Source of the DNA: Orbilia blumenaviensis
Lineage: Eukaryota; Ascomycota; Orbiliomycetes; Orbiliales; Orbiliaceae
Length of the DNA stretch: 64,000 nt
Assembly: GCA_036872755.1 (NCBI GenBank)
Contig: JAVHNS010000010.1
Location: 62,001 to 126,000, forward strand
Direction: 5' to 3'
Under the pieces are notes generated by a model. It saw only the letters and a program-made list of their open reading frames with translations. It was not told the DNA's origin and made no database searches. Positions 1-14,030 of the stretch are shown here, piece by piece. The first letter of the stretch is position 1, and every line of letters begins with the position of its first letter. Position numbers and translations under genes: made by a program.

Positions 1-3000
1 ATAATTATTATAAAATTATTTTTATTAAAATATATTTAAAAAATTTAATTTTTTAAACATTTATTAATTATAATATTTATTATTTAAAATATAAAAATAA
101 ATTTAATTTAATTATTAAAAAATTAATAATTAATTTTAAAATTTTTATTATTTTTTTTAATAATAATATAAATAAAATAATAAAATTAATTAAATAAAAA
201 AAAAATTTAATAATATAAAATAAATTAATTTAACATAAAAATATTTTAATAAATTTAATTAAATTATATTTTTTATAAAATAAAATAAATTTAATATTTA
301 TTACAAAATTAAAAAAAAATTTAAACACAATTTTAAATTTTATTTAGAAAATAATAGTATAAATTTATAAATTGTATAAATATATAAAAAATAATTATTA
401 AAATTAATAATATTATATAAAAAAATAAAAATAAAAAAAAATCTAATTATTATTATAATAAATTAAAATTTAAAAATAAAGGAAAAAATTTTATTTAAAA
501 TAAAATTTATAATTATAAAAAAAATAAAAATTAATATAAAAATAAAAATAAAAATTTTATTTTAAATAAAATTTTCAATTTAGTTTTTATAAATCTTAAT
601 ATAATTTAATATAATTATTTATATAATAAAAAATTTAAAAAATTAAAATTTAATAATTTTATTTATTATAATTATAATAAATTAAGATATATTATTAAAA
701 ATTATAAAAAATTATAATAAAATAATATATTTTAATAATATAAAAATATTAAATTTATAAATACTAATTTTTTATTACCACCTATTACAAAAAAAATTTA
801 AATAATATATTAATTTATTTTTTAAAAAATTAAATAATTTTAGTAATAAATTTTTAAACAAATTTTAAATTATTTAATTATTTCTAATTAATTTATAAAT
901 ATTTTTAAATCTACTATTTAAAAAAAAAAAATTAAATTTAAAATTATTCCAATTATTTATAATTTAATTTTTTAAAAATATTATTAATTTTAAAATAATT
1001 TAATATTTAAAATTTATTTAAATTATAAAAAATATTTTAACAAATAATTTATTTAAGAATATATATTTAAAAAAATTTATTATATTTATTTAATTTATAT
1101 CAATCTTATATTACAAAATTTTAAAATTTATTTATAATTTATTAATATAATAAAAAACTTTTTTATTAAAATAAATTTATTATTCATTTATAATTAAATT
1201 TTTCATAAATAAAAAAATCTTTTTATAAAATATTTAAATAATAAAAAAGAAATTTATAAAAAAAAAATTTTTAATTTTTCAACTACATCTTACAAAAATT
1301 AAAATAATAATAAAATTTTTATTTTTAAAATTTATATTAATAATATAATTTTTATAAAATTTAAAAAAAGATAAATCTAATATATAAATTATTAAAAAAA
1401 AATCTACAATTAATATAAAAATTACAATTATATAACTTAAAATTAATTAAATTATAAATATTTAAATTATTATATTATTTTTATTACTAAATATATTAAA
1501 TATAAATATATTAAAAATAAAAAATAATTTTTTTTTAAAAAATATTAAAATATTTTTTTTATATTAATAACAATTTCTATAAAATTAATTTTATAAAAAA
1601 TTAAAAAACTTATTATAAAAAAATCAAAAATATTAATTTTTTTATTATTTATAAATAAATTAATAAAATTAAATATATTATTTTAAAATATTAAAAAATT
1701 ATCCCTAATTATTACTTATATAAAAATTAATCTTTAAATATAAAACTCTACAACCATACTTTCTATCTTTACAATCTTTATTATAATAAATAAAATTTAT
1801 ATATTAAATATTTTAATTTTATTTAACTTATTTTTTATGATTTTAATATTTTTTTCAATTACAAAAAATGTTTTTATTAATATTTTTTTTAAATTCTTAT
1901 TTAATTTTTAATTTATTAAAATATTTATATTATTTAATTTAATATTAATTATAAAAAAAATTTATAGAATATTATTGAAAAAATAAATATTATTATATAA
2001 TTAATATTAAATATATTATTAAATATAATTTAATTAAAAAAAAAAATTATTAATACTAATTTTATAAAAAACTAATTGTTTATTTATTTTATAAAAAATA
2101 TAATTTCTATATTAATTATATTTAAAAATATATTACTTTTATTAAAAATCCTTATATTTTAAAAATTAAATCAAATATTTAAAATATAAAATAATAATAC
2201 ATATATTATTAAAATTTTATTTTTAACACCTAATTTAACTTTAAATATCATTTTCAAAAAAATTATTTTAATTATAAATAAAATAATTTTACCTTACCCT
2301 ACTACTAATTTAAAATTATTAATTTTAAATAAGATTATTTTAAACCAAAATCTAATAAATTTCTTTATATTAACAAAATTAAATTCAACAATATTTATAA
2401 AAAAATAAATATAAAAAAAAAAAATTAAAAAAGTTTTAAAATTTAATATTATTTAAAAAATTTAAATTATATATTATTAAAAATAAATTATTTAAATAAT
2501 TTTTTTTATAATTAATCAAAAATCATTTTTTTCTACCAATCAATATTAACAAAAATTTCAGCACATTTTTATTAAATTATAAAATAAAAAATTTATTTAT
2601 TTACCCCAAAATTATTAAACAATTTAATTTATTTTATATTTAAAAATTTTAAAAAATATATATTATTACTTTTAATAATAATTTTTTTAAATAATTATTT
2701 ATAAAACTATTTTTATTTTTTTTATAAATAAATATTTGGAAATAATTATAATAAATATTTTAAAAATTTTTTATAAATTAATTTTTAAATTTTTTTAATT
2801 AAAAAAATATAATTTAAATATTAATTAAAAAACTTATTATTTTAAGTTTTTAAAATATAATTATAAAAAAATTTATTTTAAAATTTAACCAAATAATCAA
2901 CTTTTAAAAAAAATTTATTATTAATTTATTCAACATATATTATAAAAAAAAATTAATAATTATTTTTAAAATAAATTTTATTTAATAAAATATATTTTTT

Positions 3001-3772
3001 TTAAAATATAAAAAATTAATAAAAAAAAAAAAAAATTTTAAATTAAATTCTTGAAAATAATAAATTAATTTTTTAATTTTTAAATAAATAAAACTTTTTA
3101 TTAAAAATTAATTAATTTATATATTATATTTTTTTAAAAAAAAAATTTAACCAAAATTTTTATTTATATATAAAAAAAAAAATTATAATTTTATATAAAT
3201 ATATTAATAAAAATTTTTATAATAAATTTATTTAACTTTTTAATTTATTTATAGGACATCTTATATTATTTATATTAAAATTTAATAAAGAATTATAAAT
3301 ATATATTAATTATAAAAATTTAAATAATATTATAATTAAAAATATTAAATTTTTATTATTAATAAATAAATTTTTTAATTATTTAATAAATATAAATTAT
3401 TTTATTAAATTAAATATTATTAATATTTATTACAACATTAAAATAAATTTAAAAAAAAAATAAAAAATAATTTTTTAATATTATTATAATTTATTTAAAT
3501 ATTTAATTATATTATTTAAATTAATTAATATATTAAATTTTTTTAAAATTATAATTTATATATAATGTTAAATAAATTAAAATTTATTATTATTAAATAT
3601 AAATTTTTAGAAGTTATAATTATTTTAAATAGAATTAAAATAGATTTAAAAAAAGTTTAAGTTATTTAAAATTGGTTTTTTCTTAAAAATATTAAAAAAA
3701 TATAATCATTTTTTAAATTTTATAATTATTATTAATAATTTATTTAAAAATATAGTTTTATATTAGTAATAT

Positions 3773-4106
3773 TTTTTTCATGATTAAAAAATAAATAAAA
3801 TTTTTATAATTAAATAAAACTATGAAAAATTCTTTATTTTAAAAATAAATATATTATTTTTAATATATTTTTATAACAACATTAAAAACTTATTTATTTT
3901 AATTTTATAAAAATAAATAATAATATTTTATTATTTATATTTTTTATAAATTTAATATAATATAATTATAATATATTATTTATAATAAAAAATTAATAAT
4001 TATTATAAAAATATATTAAAAATAATATATTTATTTTTAAAATAAAGAATTTTTCATAGTTTTATTTAATTATAAAAATTTTATTTATTTTTTAATCATG
4101 AAAAAA
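3773..4106. repeat. Perfect 104-bp inverted repeat (long hairpin)
   Basis: The arm at 3773-3876 is the exact reverse complement of the arm at 4003-4106 over all 104 bases, checked base by base; identity stops immediately on both sides. The spacer is 126 bp (3877-4002). The outer ends read TTTTTTCATG and CATGAAAAAA. No coding potential and no obvious target-site duplication. It could be a MITE-like element, or a palindrome kept identical by intra-strand correction. Confidence 0.95.
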
Positions 4107-5978
4107 TTTAATAAATAGTAAATTTAATAATAAAAATTTTTTAATAAATATAATATAAAAATAATATATTTTAAAAAAAAAAAAATATTTTTATAAATAC
4201 AATAAATAAAAAATTAAACTTTATTAAAAATATTAAATTTAATAAAAAAATAATTTTTAAATATAATAATATTAAAAACCAAATTCTTATTAATAAATTC
4301 CTAAATTTAATAAAATATAATATTAAAAATAATTTTTAATAAAAAATTTTTAAAATTTATAAATAAAATCTTATTATATAATAAATTTTAAAAAAAAAAA
4401 ATATTTTTTTTTATTTTAAATTAGTTGATGGAATTATTATATTTTAAAACTTATTTTATATTTTAATTAAAAAACTTTAAAAAAAATTTATTTTTTTATA
4501 TTATAATTATTTAATTTATAATTATTTTAAAATTAATTGTATTTAAAAATTTATTATAAAAATTTATTTTTAATTTTAAATAAAAAAACAAATCAAAAAA
4601 TATATTAAAATTTGCAATTTTTATTATAAAAACAAATTTAATTAATATAAATTTTATAAAACCCTTCAACCACACAATATACTAAATATATTTTTAAAAA
4701 TTATTATTTATAACTTTATACAAAAAATATTTTTAATATAAAATTTTTTTATTAATAAATTATATAATAAAATATTAATTATTATAAATAAATTAATAAA
4801 AATTATTATTTTTATTTTATAAAATAATTAATAAAAAATTAAGAAATTATAATAAATTTATTACAATTATATTTTCTTTAAATATAAAATTTAATAAAAA
4901 TATATTTTTAATTATAATTTTTTTTTTATAAATAAATATTAATAATTAATTATAAATTAAATTAATATTAAATTAAATATTATAATTAAAGGTTATATTT
5001 AAATAAATAGAATTTTTAAAAAATTTATTTTTAAAATTTTTTTAATTATATTTAAAATAATCAAATATTTTTTTTATTTATAATAGAATTTATTTACAAC
5101 ATTTTTTAATATTTAATTATTAAATATACCCTATATAAAATATTAAGAAAATAAATATTTAAAACTATTCTCTCTTTTTTTATATTAAAAAAAATTATTT
5201 TTAAAATTAAAAAATATATAAAATTAATAAAAAATATTTATAATATTTTTATAAAAAATATTTATAATATTTTTATAAAAAAAATAAATTATTATTATAA
5301 TAAATAATAAAAAAAAATTTTAAATTTTAAAAAAAAAAATAAAATATATTTGTTTATATAAAATTTAAAAATTAAATATTTTAATAAAAAACTTAATTTT
5401 TAGAAATTTAATTTATATATAATTAAAAAAAAATTGGAAAAAATATTATTTTAAATTTAAAATATTTAAATTAATATAAATATATAAAATATTTTATATT
5501 TTAATTTTAAAAAAAATTTTCCTAAAATTTTCCTAAAATTTAAATAAAATTAAAATTAAATATAATAATTATATAAAATATAAAATTAAAAAATTTTTTA
5601 ATAAATTTAATAATAATAATAAATATTTTATTTATTAAACTACTCCCTATAAATCAAAAGATAATTTTTAATAATTAAAAAAAAATATTTCATTACAAAC
5701 TATATAAAATTATTTTAAAAATAAAAACTTATTTTATTAATTTAATACCTTTATATTTAAATAAAAATAAAAAAAATTTAAAAAAAATAAAGATTAATAT
5801 ATTTTATAGATTTTTAATTTATAAAAATATAATTTTTTTATTTAATTAATTTTTATATTTATAAATTTTTTTTATAAATATTTATTTTTACAGATATATA
5901 GTTTAAATAAATATTTATAATATTATTTACTAGGAGGCTGCTGTGCAACACTCAAACCTGACTGCTGCATTTTGATTA

Positions 5979-6194
5979 TAAATTAATAAAAATTAATATA
6001 ATAATAAATATAATTATTAATATAATAAATAATATAATAATAAATATAATAATTAATATAATAAATAATATAATAATTAATATAATAAATAATATAATAA
6101 TTAATATAATAAATAATATAATAATTATAATAATAAATAATATAATAAATAATATAATAATTAATATAATAATTAATATAATAATTATTATAAT
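5979..6194. repeat. AT minisatellite of TAATA/AATATAATAAT units
   Basis: About 215 bp built only from A and T in short units (AATATAATAAT, AATAATATAAT) with internal duplications. It produces artificial Ile- and Tyr/Asn-rich reading frames on the minus strand. It directly follows a small GC-containing pocket at 5926-5974. Confidence 0.85.
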
Positions 6195-6245
6195 TTTGAT
6201 GTGACTTTTGTATGTAATCACATAACAATTTTTAACATCAAAATT
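6192..6245. repeat. Short inverted repeat, 11-bp arms
   Basis: AATTTTGATGT at 6192-6202 faces its reverse complement ACATCAAAATT at 6235-6245 across a 32-bp spacer. A second 12-bp pair, TTTTGTATGTAA at 6205-6216 and its complement at 6360-6371, overlaps it. Possibly remnants of terminal repeats of a small element; the function is unknown. Confidence 0.6.
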
Positions 6246-9200
6246 ATTTTTATTTAATTTTTATTTAATTTTATTTTAATTTAATTTAATTTTATTTTAA
6301 TTTAATTTAATTTTAAAAATTTAATAACATCATTTTAATATATATATCACATAACCATTTTACATACAAAAATTAAATTAAATTAAATAAAAATTAAATA
6401 AAAATAGTTTTAATATTAAAAATTTTCATATAACCTAATTTTTATTAAAAATAATAAAATTAAAAAAAATAAAAAAAATAGAAAAAATGAAAATAGATAT
6501 ACAACAGCTTATGAAAAGCTAAATAATTATTTAAAAAAAGTTATATTAAAATATTAGAGATGGAAAATCAAAAAAACAAAAATGGTAAAAATTTTTATCA
6601 GAGTTAATTTTGAAAATTTTTTAGTAATTTTTTGTTAAGATTTAAAAAAAATACTAAGATTTATTAAGATTTGTAAAATCTTATACAAATTTATATAACA
6701 AAAATTAAATTTTTTTTTTTTTAAGTTAGTTAAAAATAATATATTTTTTACTAGATTTAGTATGGATTGTGTTTTTGCGTAGAGGTTTAACTTTAATCCT
6801 CCTACAACGCAGTCGGGCATTTAATTATTTTTTAATTTTTTTTAAATATTTTATTTTTTTAATTAATAAAATTTTGTATTTTGGTAGTGCTAATAAATAA
6901 TTATATAAAAATTATATTAATAAAATAATATTATAAATTAATAAAATTAATAATTTAATATAAATTATAATAAAATAATAAAATATAATTTAATTTAAAA
7001 ATAAGAAGTTATAAATATATAATAGGAAATTAATTAAGATTTTAAATAATATTTTAAAGGAAATTTTTTATAAAAAATATAAAATAATTTTTATTTTATT
7101 TAACAAAAAAATTTACTATATTTGTTAAAATATTATAAAAAAAATTAAATACCTCATCAAACACTAACAAATCTTTATTAATCTCTTTTTTAACAATTAA
7201 ATTATTTTTAAATATTATATTATTTTTTATAAATTTTTATTTTTTATAAAAAAAAATTTTTTAATATTTTTATATAATTATTAAAATTTTAATAAATTAA
7301 TATTTTAATTTAATTATAATAATATTAAATTTAATTAAAAATTTTATAAATTTTATCTAATTTTTAATAACTTTTTAATATATTATTTTATATTAAACAA
7401 AAGTTTTTTCCAATTTTTTAAATTTCTTATTTTAAATTTTTACAATATAATTTATTAAAAATTTTAAATTAAAAATATTTTACAAAACAAAAAAAAATAA
7501 AAATTACTTATAAAAAATTATATTACATTTTTCTATTTTATTCTATTTATAATAAATTTTATATTTAATACTTTTTTTTAATATAACATAAATATAATTA
7601 TTTATAATATAATATAAATATAAAATTATAATTTTTAAATTTTTTAATTTAAATTATTTAAGAAAAATAATTTTTTTTTATTTTATTTAAATATAATTTT
7701 TTAATTTTTTTTTAAATTTTTAAATTATATTTTGTTATATAATTAAAATAAAAAATTTAATATTTTATTTATATATATAAAAAAATATTTTATAATTTAA
7801 ATTTTAAAATTTAATTATAATATAAATTATAATTATTTATATTTAATTTTATTTATATAAATATATAATATAATTATAAAAAATTATATTTTTAAATATA
7901 TAATTTTATATCTAAATTTCTTTTAAATAATTTTTTTATATAAAAAAATTTTATAAATAAATTTTATATAAAAATTTTTTATTTAATTTTATTATATTTT
8001 TTATATATAAAAAAAATTTATATAAAAATTTTTTTTTTAAAATTTTTTTTTTAAAAAAAAAATAATATCATAATTAACTATATTAAATATATTTTAATAT
8101 ATTAAATATAAGTTTATTTAATTTTAAATTTAATTTATAAATTAAATTTATAATATAAATATTTAAATTACAAATTTAAAAATAAATTAAATTAAAATTA
8201 AATTATTTATAAATATATTATATTAATAATATATTTTTAAAATAAATTATATATAAAATATTATATATAATTTAATATATTATATATATATAATACTTAT
8301 TTAAATATATAATATTTAAAATTTATAAATAATTTATATTTATATAAATAATATTTATATATATAAAAATTTTTAAATAATAATAATCTTAAAATTTTTT
8401 TTAAAATTTTATCAGTTAATTTATTAATACTTAATATATTCTGTTTATTATCTTTATTTATTGAACTTAGTATATTTTTACTAGGAGTTATATTATTTAA
8501 TATTTTTATATTTAATTTAGTTTATTTTAAGAAAATAATTTGAATATTTTAAATTAAGAATATGATTAGTTAAAGAATGTTAGACTATTTTAGGAATTTC
8601 TTATTTAGGAAATATCTGGGATAGGTGTAACAAAATCATAAATAAATTTTTGGAAATTTAATTGTAAATCACCATTTATAATATTTAGTAACTTTTAGAA
8701 AATGTAGTTTAATAAGAAAAAATTGATATTAAACACTGAAAAATTATTATTGAAGTATTTATTGATTTCAGATTTTATAAATTTGTTTTAAATAAATTAA
8801 TTTACTAGATTATATTTCTATTTATTTTTAAATGGGTAGTAAAATATATTAAAAAAATTTATATATATAAAATTATTTTATAATAAATATTTAATATTTG
8901 TATAATATTTTTATTTAATAAATTTCTTAATTAATATATTAAATTTCTGAATATTTATTAGTATTTTATAATTTTTATTAAATATTAATTAATAATTAAT
9001 ATTATTATTAAATTATATTTATTTATTAATATATTTTTTTACTATATATTAATTATAAAATTTTTTATAATTATATTTATTTTTATATAAAAAATATTAA
9101 AAAATTTTAATAAATATTTAATGTTTTATAATTATTTAATAGATTTTAATTATTTATTAAAATTATAAAGATAATATTAATAATATAAAATTATTTTTGT

Positions 9201-9708
9201 AAATAATAAAAAACTAATATATTATTATAATGATTGTATTTATTTTTTATTAATAATAAATTTAAATTGATTATAATATTTTCATATAAAAATTTTTTTT
9301 AATAAAATATATAAAATAAGGTAAATTAAAACTAAAAAAAAAAAAAATAATATATATATAAAAATTTTATTAATTAATATTTTATTTAAAATATATTATC
9401 ATTATCCAATAGTAATTTTTAATAAATGCAAAAAGTTAATAATATAAAATTTTAATATATAAAATTTTATATAAAATATTTAAAATTATAATATTAAAAA
9501 TATATTAAAAATTAAATTTAAGATTATAAATATAAAATTATTAATAATTGTTTATTATAAATTAATTATATATATATATATAATAATTATTATAATATTT
9601 AAAATTTTTTTTATCTTATTTAATAATATTATATAAAATAAATTAAAATTTATTTATTTTTTAATTATATTTTTTTTTATATAAAATAAATATTTTATAA
9701 AAATTTTA

Positions 9709-9913
9709 TTTATAGTTGATTATTATTTATAGTTATTTTATTTTTATATATTTAAAATGAATTTTAAAAATTTATTTATAATTAATTTTTATTTATAATT
9801 ATTTTATATTTATAATTTTATATTTATATATTTAAAATAAATTTATAAAATTTATTTACAATTAATCATTATTTATAGTTGTTTTATATTTATATATTTA
9901 AAATAAAATTAAA
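9709..9913. repeat. Three imperfect tandem copies of a 60-80 bp AT-rich unit
   Basis: Copies begin near 9709, 9770 and 9850. Each carries TTTATAGTTGATTATTATTT-like sequence followed by TTTTATATTTATATATTT and AAAATAAATTT. Divergence between copies is mostly A/T changes and one internal length difference. Confidence 0.7.
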
Positions 9914-11269
9914 AATTTAATATTTATATATTATTTATTATATTTTTTTAATATAAATTTATTAAATTTCTTTTTTTTTTTTTATTTTTATTTAAATTTT
10001 TTAAATTTATTGAATAATATAAATTTTAAAAGTTTTTAGATTAAAATAAATTTAATATTATTATAAATAATAAATTTTAAAATGTTAATTATTAATTAAT
10101 AAATTTAAAAATTAATAAATATTATTTAATTATTTTAAATAAAATTGATATTAAAAAAAAAAATAAACATAAAATTTAAAAAAACTTTTAAAATTTAATT
10201 AAATTTTATAATTAAAATTTTTTTAAATATAATATTAAATTTTTTATATTAAATTTATTTTTTTAAAATTTATTATATTTTAAATTATTATTTATTAATT
10301 TAATTATATTAAATAAAGATTAATTCCTTAAAAATTTTCAAAATTTTTTAAAGTTTTTTTTAAAATTTAAAATTAAAAAATTACTATTATATTAATTTTT
10401 TAAATATTATTATAATTTAATTTTATATATTTTATTAATTTTAAAATAAATTTTAAAAATTATTAATCATTTTAAAAAATATATTAAATATTAATTATTT
10501 TTTAATTTTTTTTTATTGTCTCTAAATTAATTGAAAATTGTTAATAAAAAATTTATTTGTTTTTTAATTTTTAAAATAATTTTTAATAATTTTATATTTT
10601 AAAAAATATTTTCAATTTTTTATCATTTAATAAAAATTTTATATTATTAAAATTTAAAATTAAAAATATTATTAAAAAAAAAAAATTAAATTTTTAAAAT
10701 TAATTTATATAAAATAAATAAAAAATTTGATATTTTAATTTAATATATTTTAAATTTTATATTAGATTTTAATTATTTATTAACAATTTAAATTAATTAT
10801 TATTTTAAAAAATTAAAAATATAAATATAATAAAAATAATAATAATATTGTTTTTATTAGAAATAAATTTAGTAATATATAATTTAATTTTAATAATTTT
10901 TGTAATGACTTTAATAAATTGTTAAATATATTAAAAAAAATTAAAAATATTTGTTAATATATTTTATAATAAATAATAATTTTAAAATTTAAATTTAAGA
11001 TAAAAAAGTTTTTAAATAAATTAATAATTTTAATAATTTATATAAATAATAATATTAAATATTTTAAATCTAAATTAAAAATAAAAATATATTATTAAAT
11101 AATTTTTAAATATTTAAAATTTTTTAATTAATAAATATTATTTTAATAAATTTTATTAAATTTTATAAAATTAATTTTTTTATTAATAAAGTTTAAAATA
11201 AAAAAATATTTGATAATTAAAATAATAAATTTATAAAATTAATTAATATTATAAAGATAGATAGTAGTA

Positions 11270-11430
11270 ATTTAAAAAATAATAAAAATAATTTAAATAT
11301 TTTAGATGATGAAAATAATAGTTTAAATGTTTTAAATAATAGAGATAATAGTTCAAATGTTTTAGGTGATGGGGGAGACAAAATTAGTGTTTTAAAAAAT
11401 AAAGATGATTTTTTAAATAAAAAATAGAAA
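11270..11430 (+). other. Less-degraded pocket, possible relic of a coding repeat
   Basis: This stretch keeps more G than its surroundings (AGATGATGAAAATAATAG, GGTGATGGGGGAGACAAAA). It can be read for about 45 codons as an Asp/Asn/Ser-rich, partly repetitive peptide on the plus strand (LNVLNN, SNVLGDGG). There is no recognisable domain and both sides decay into stops. It may be a remnant of a transposon gene; I would not annotate a protein. Confidence 0.3.
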
Positions 11431-13341
11431 ATTATATAATATATTTTTAATTAGTAAAATTAGAAAAAATGGACTAGTATGAATAATTAAAAAAGATGTA
11501 AGTTTATTAATTTTATAATTTATAATTTTTAATTTGATTTTATTGAAATTTTAGTGATTTTTTGAGAGTAAAAAAACATTGATTATTTTATAATTAATAG
11601 TAATAATCTAATTATTAATATTTTTTATATTATTAAAAATTTTATTTTAAATTATTTTAAAAAAATAAAGAAAAATATAAGGAAATTATATTATTTTAAT
11701 ATTTATTAAAAAATTATAATTTTTAAAAATAAAAAAATTATAAATTATATAAAAATAATTATAAATATTAAATATTTAAAAAAAATTTTTAAAAAAAAAG
11801 TAAAAGATAATGTAAAAGTTAAAATTATTAAGAATATTATATTAAATAAGTTTATATATTTTAAATTTTTTATATATTTATAAATATATTAATAATTTTT
11901 ATTATTTAATATATATTTTTTTAATAAATAAAATATTTATTTTATTTATTTTAATTTTTTTATTAATTATTATTAAATTTTTAATATTAAATATTGTTTT
12001 TAAAGAAATTATTTTAAAAATTTATTATTTATTTTTAAATAATAAATTAATTTTTACTTTTAAAAATATTATTATAAATATTTTAAATAATAATATATAT
12101 TTAATTTAAAATAATAAATTTAATATTATTTAATAAATATTTTTAAATAATTATTATTATATAAATTATTTTTAAATTATTTTAAATAATATTAATAATT
12201 TTTGTTTTAATTTAAATAGCTTATTATATATTTATTATTTATTTAATATTATATATAAAAACTTTAAAAATTATATTATTTTATATTTCAATTAAAATTT
12301 AAAAAATTAAATTAAGGATTATAAGAGATTGCTAATAAATGAAAAAAATATTAAAATTTATAAACTATTTAAACTTTATATAATTTTATATAGAAATTTA
12401 TAGGTAAATAATATGTTTTTTCTTAAAAGAAATATTTAATTAAATATTAATTATTATTTAGTGATAACTAGTGGAGATATTGGTGGAAATAAAGGTAAAG
12501 ATAAAATTATTAAATAATTTTTAAAGTTTATATTAAAAAAAAAAAAAGATTTGGATATGGAAAAAAATTAGAAAAATTTTAATTATTTTAAATAAATTAA
12601 AATTTTTAAAAATTTAATAATAAACAATAAAAGTTAAAAAATAAACAATAAATATTAAAAGATAAACTAAAAATTTAAAAAAAGTAATATAAAGAATGAA
12701 AAAATTTTTAATAAAAATATTAATAATTATAATATATATTATTATAAAAAAAAAAAAAAATAATAAAAATTTGGAATAAAAAAATAAAAACTACAATAAA
12801 ATTAATATTAAATTTTTTTTTTTTTTTTTAAAAAATTTTGTAGTTTATTTAAAAATATAATTAATAGATTTTGTTATTTTTTTTTGGGAATTTTATTATA
12901 AACTATCAAAATCTATTTGCATTTAAATATTAATTTAACCATTAAAAACATAAATATAATTATATATACTATAATAATTATTTTAAATTATTAATAATAA
13001 ATTTTTGATGTTGTATGTTTGTTATAAGTTGATTTTTGATTATAGATTATTTAAAATAATTTTAATTATTACTAAGATTTTTAATATAGTTTTGTTTAGT
13101 TTGTTTAAGTTGGTGGATTTTTAGTGTTTATTAATTGTTTTTTAAGGGTTTTGCCTGCTTTTTAGCACTTTGTATATTGGCTTCCCAGCTTGTTTAATTT
13201 TTTCCTGATGAATTTACATATTATAAAAAATTAAATATAAAATTTTTACTAAAATTTTAAAATATATTAATATTGAAATTTATATTTAAATTTTATATAA
13301 ACATTTAAAATTATTTATATAAATTATATTATTTTATAATA

Positions 13342-13516
13342 TTAATTTAAAATATATAAAATTTTCTTTAAAATTAATTTATATTAAAATATATAAAATT
13401 CTTTTTAAAATTAATTTATATTAAAATATATAAAATTTCTTTTAAAATTAACTTATATTAAAATATATAAAATTTCTTTTAAAATTAACTTATATTAAAA
13501 TATATAAAATTTTCCC
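13342..13516. repeat. 37-bp tandem repeat, about 4.5 copies
   Basis: A 37-bp unit (TTATATTAAAATATATAAAA followed by TTTCTTTTAAAATTAAC) repeats from 13342 to 13516. The last two full copies are almost identical and the first is more diverged. It lies in the AT-rich tract less than 1 kb from its right margin. Confidence 0.9.
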
Positions 13517-14030
13517 CAAAATATATTATATTAAATAATAATAACATTTTTTTATTAAAATTAAATATTTAAAATTAAGATATATTATAAAAATATATTT
13601 ATATTAAAAGATTTAAGTTTATATCATTATTGCAAAATATATTTAAAATAAAGTAAAAAACTTGTTTAAAAATATTTAAAATAATTCAAGACTAAACAAA
13701 ATTTACTTAACTTGATAAACAACACAGATGTTCACATTTTTTTCTGATGTTGTTTTTTAATTTATAATTATAACTAAGGTTATATTTTCAACTATTATGA
13801 CATGCACATCTTCGTATATATAACCTTACAAGTAAATTATATATAAAATAATCTATAAACTAATTATATAAATAATGGTTTAAATATATAAAAAATTAAA
13901 ACTATTTTACCTAAAAAGCTATGTAAGGGGTTAAAGAGGTTATATATAAGGTGGCTTGCCTAGCTGAATGTAGTATTCTGACATTTTAAATTTAATTAAT
14001 TATAAATATTAAAAATTGGGTGTTAACAAA

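Larger units (their letters stand above)
1..14030. repeat. Extremely AT-rich gene-free tract (RIP-like or centromere/subtelomere isochore)
   Basis: By eye nearly every base is A or T; C and G appear mostly singly. No open frame of credible composition exists on either strand, and the few frames present are low-complexity Ile/Asn/Tyr/Lys strings. C and G almost vanish on both strands and TpA is abundant, as expected where repeat-induced point mutation has acted on transposon copies. I cannot name the original elements. Small less-degraded pockets occur at 5926-5974, 6760-6820, 8440-8720, 11270-11430 and 13010-13210. Composition shifts sharply to balanced sequence between about 13.7 and 14.3 kb. 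A centromere, a subtelomere or an interstitial AT isochore would all fit. Confidence 0.85.

Noticed and set aside
5976..6228. Two 81-codon minus-strand frames
   Set aside because: They are Ile- or Tyr/Asn-only products of an AT minisatellite.
1..14030. Mitochondrial DNA insertion
   Set aside because: Composition alone would fit, but no respiratory, rRNA or tRNA gene sequence is recognisable, and decay is uniform as in RIP-affected DNA. I cannot exclude a highly decayed copy.
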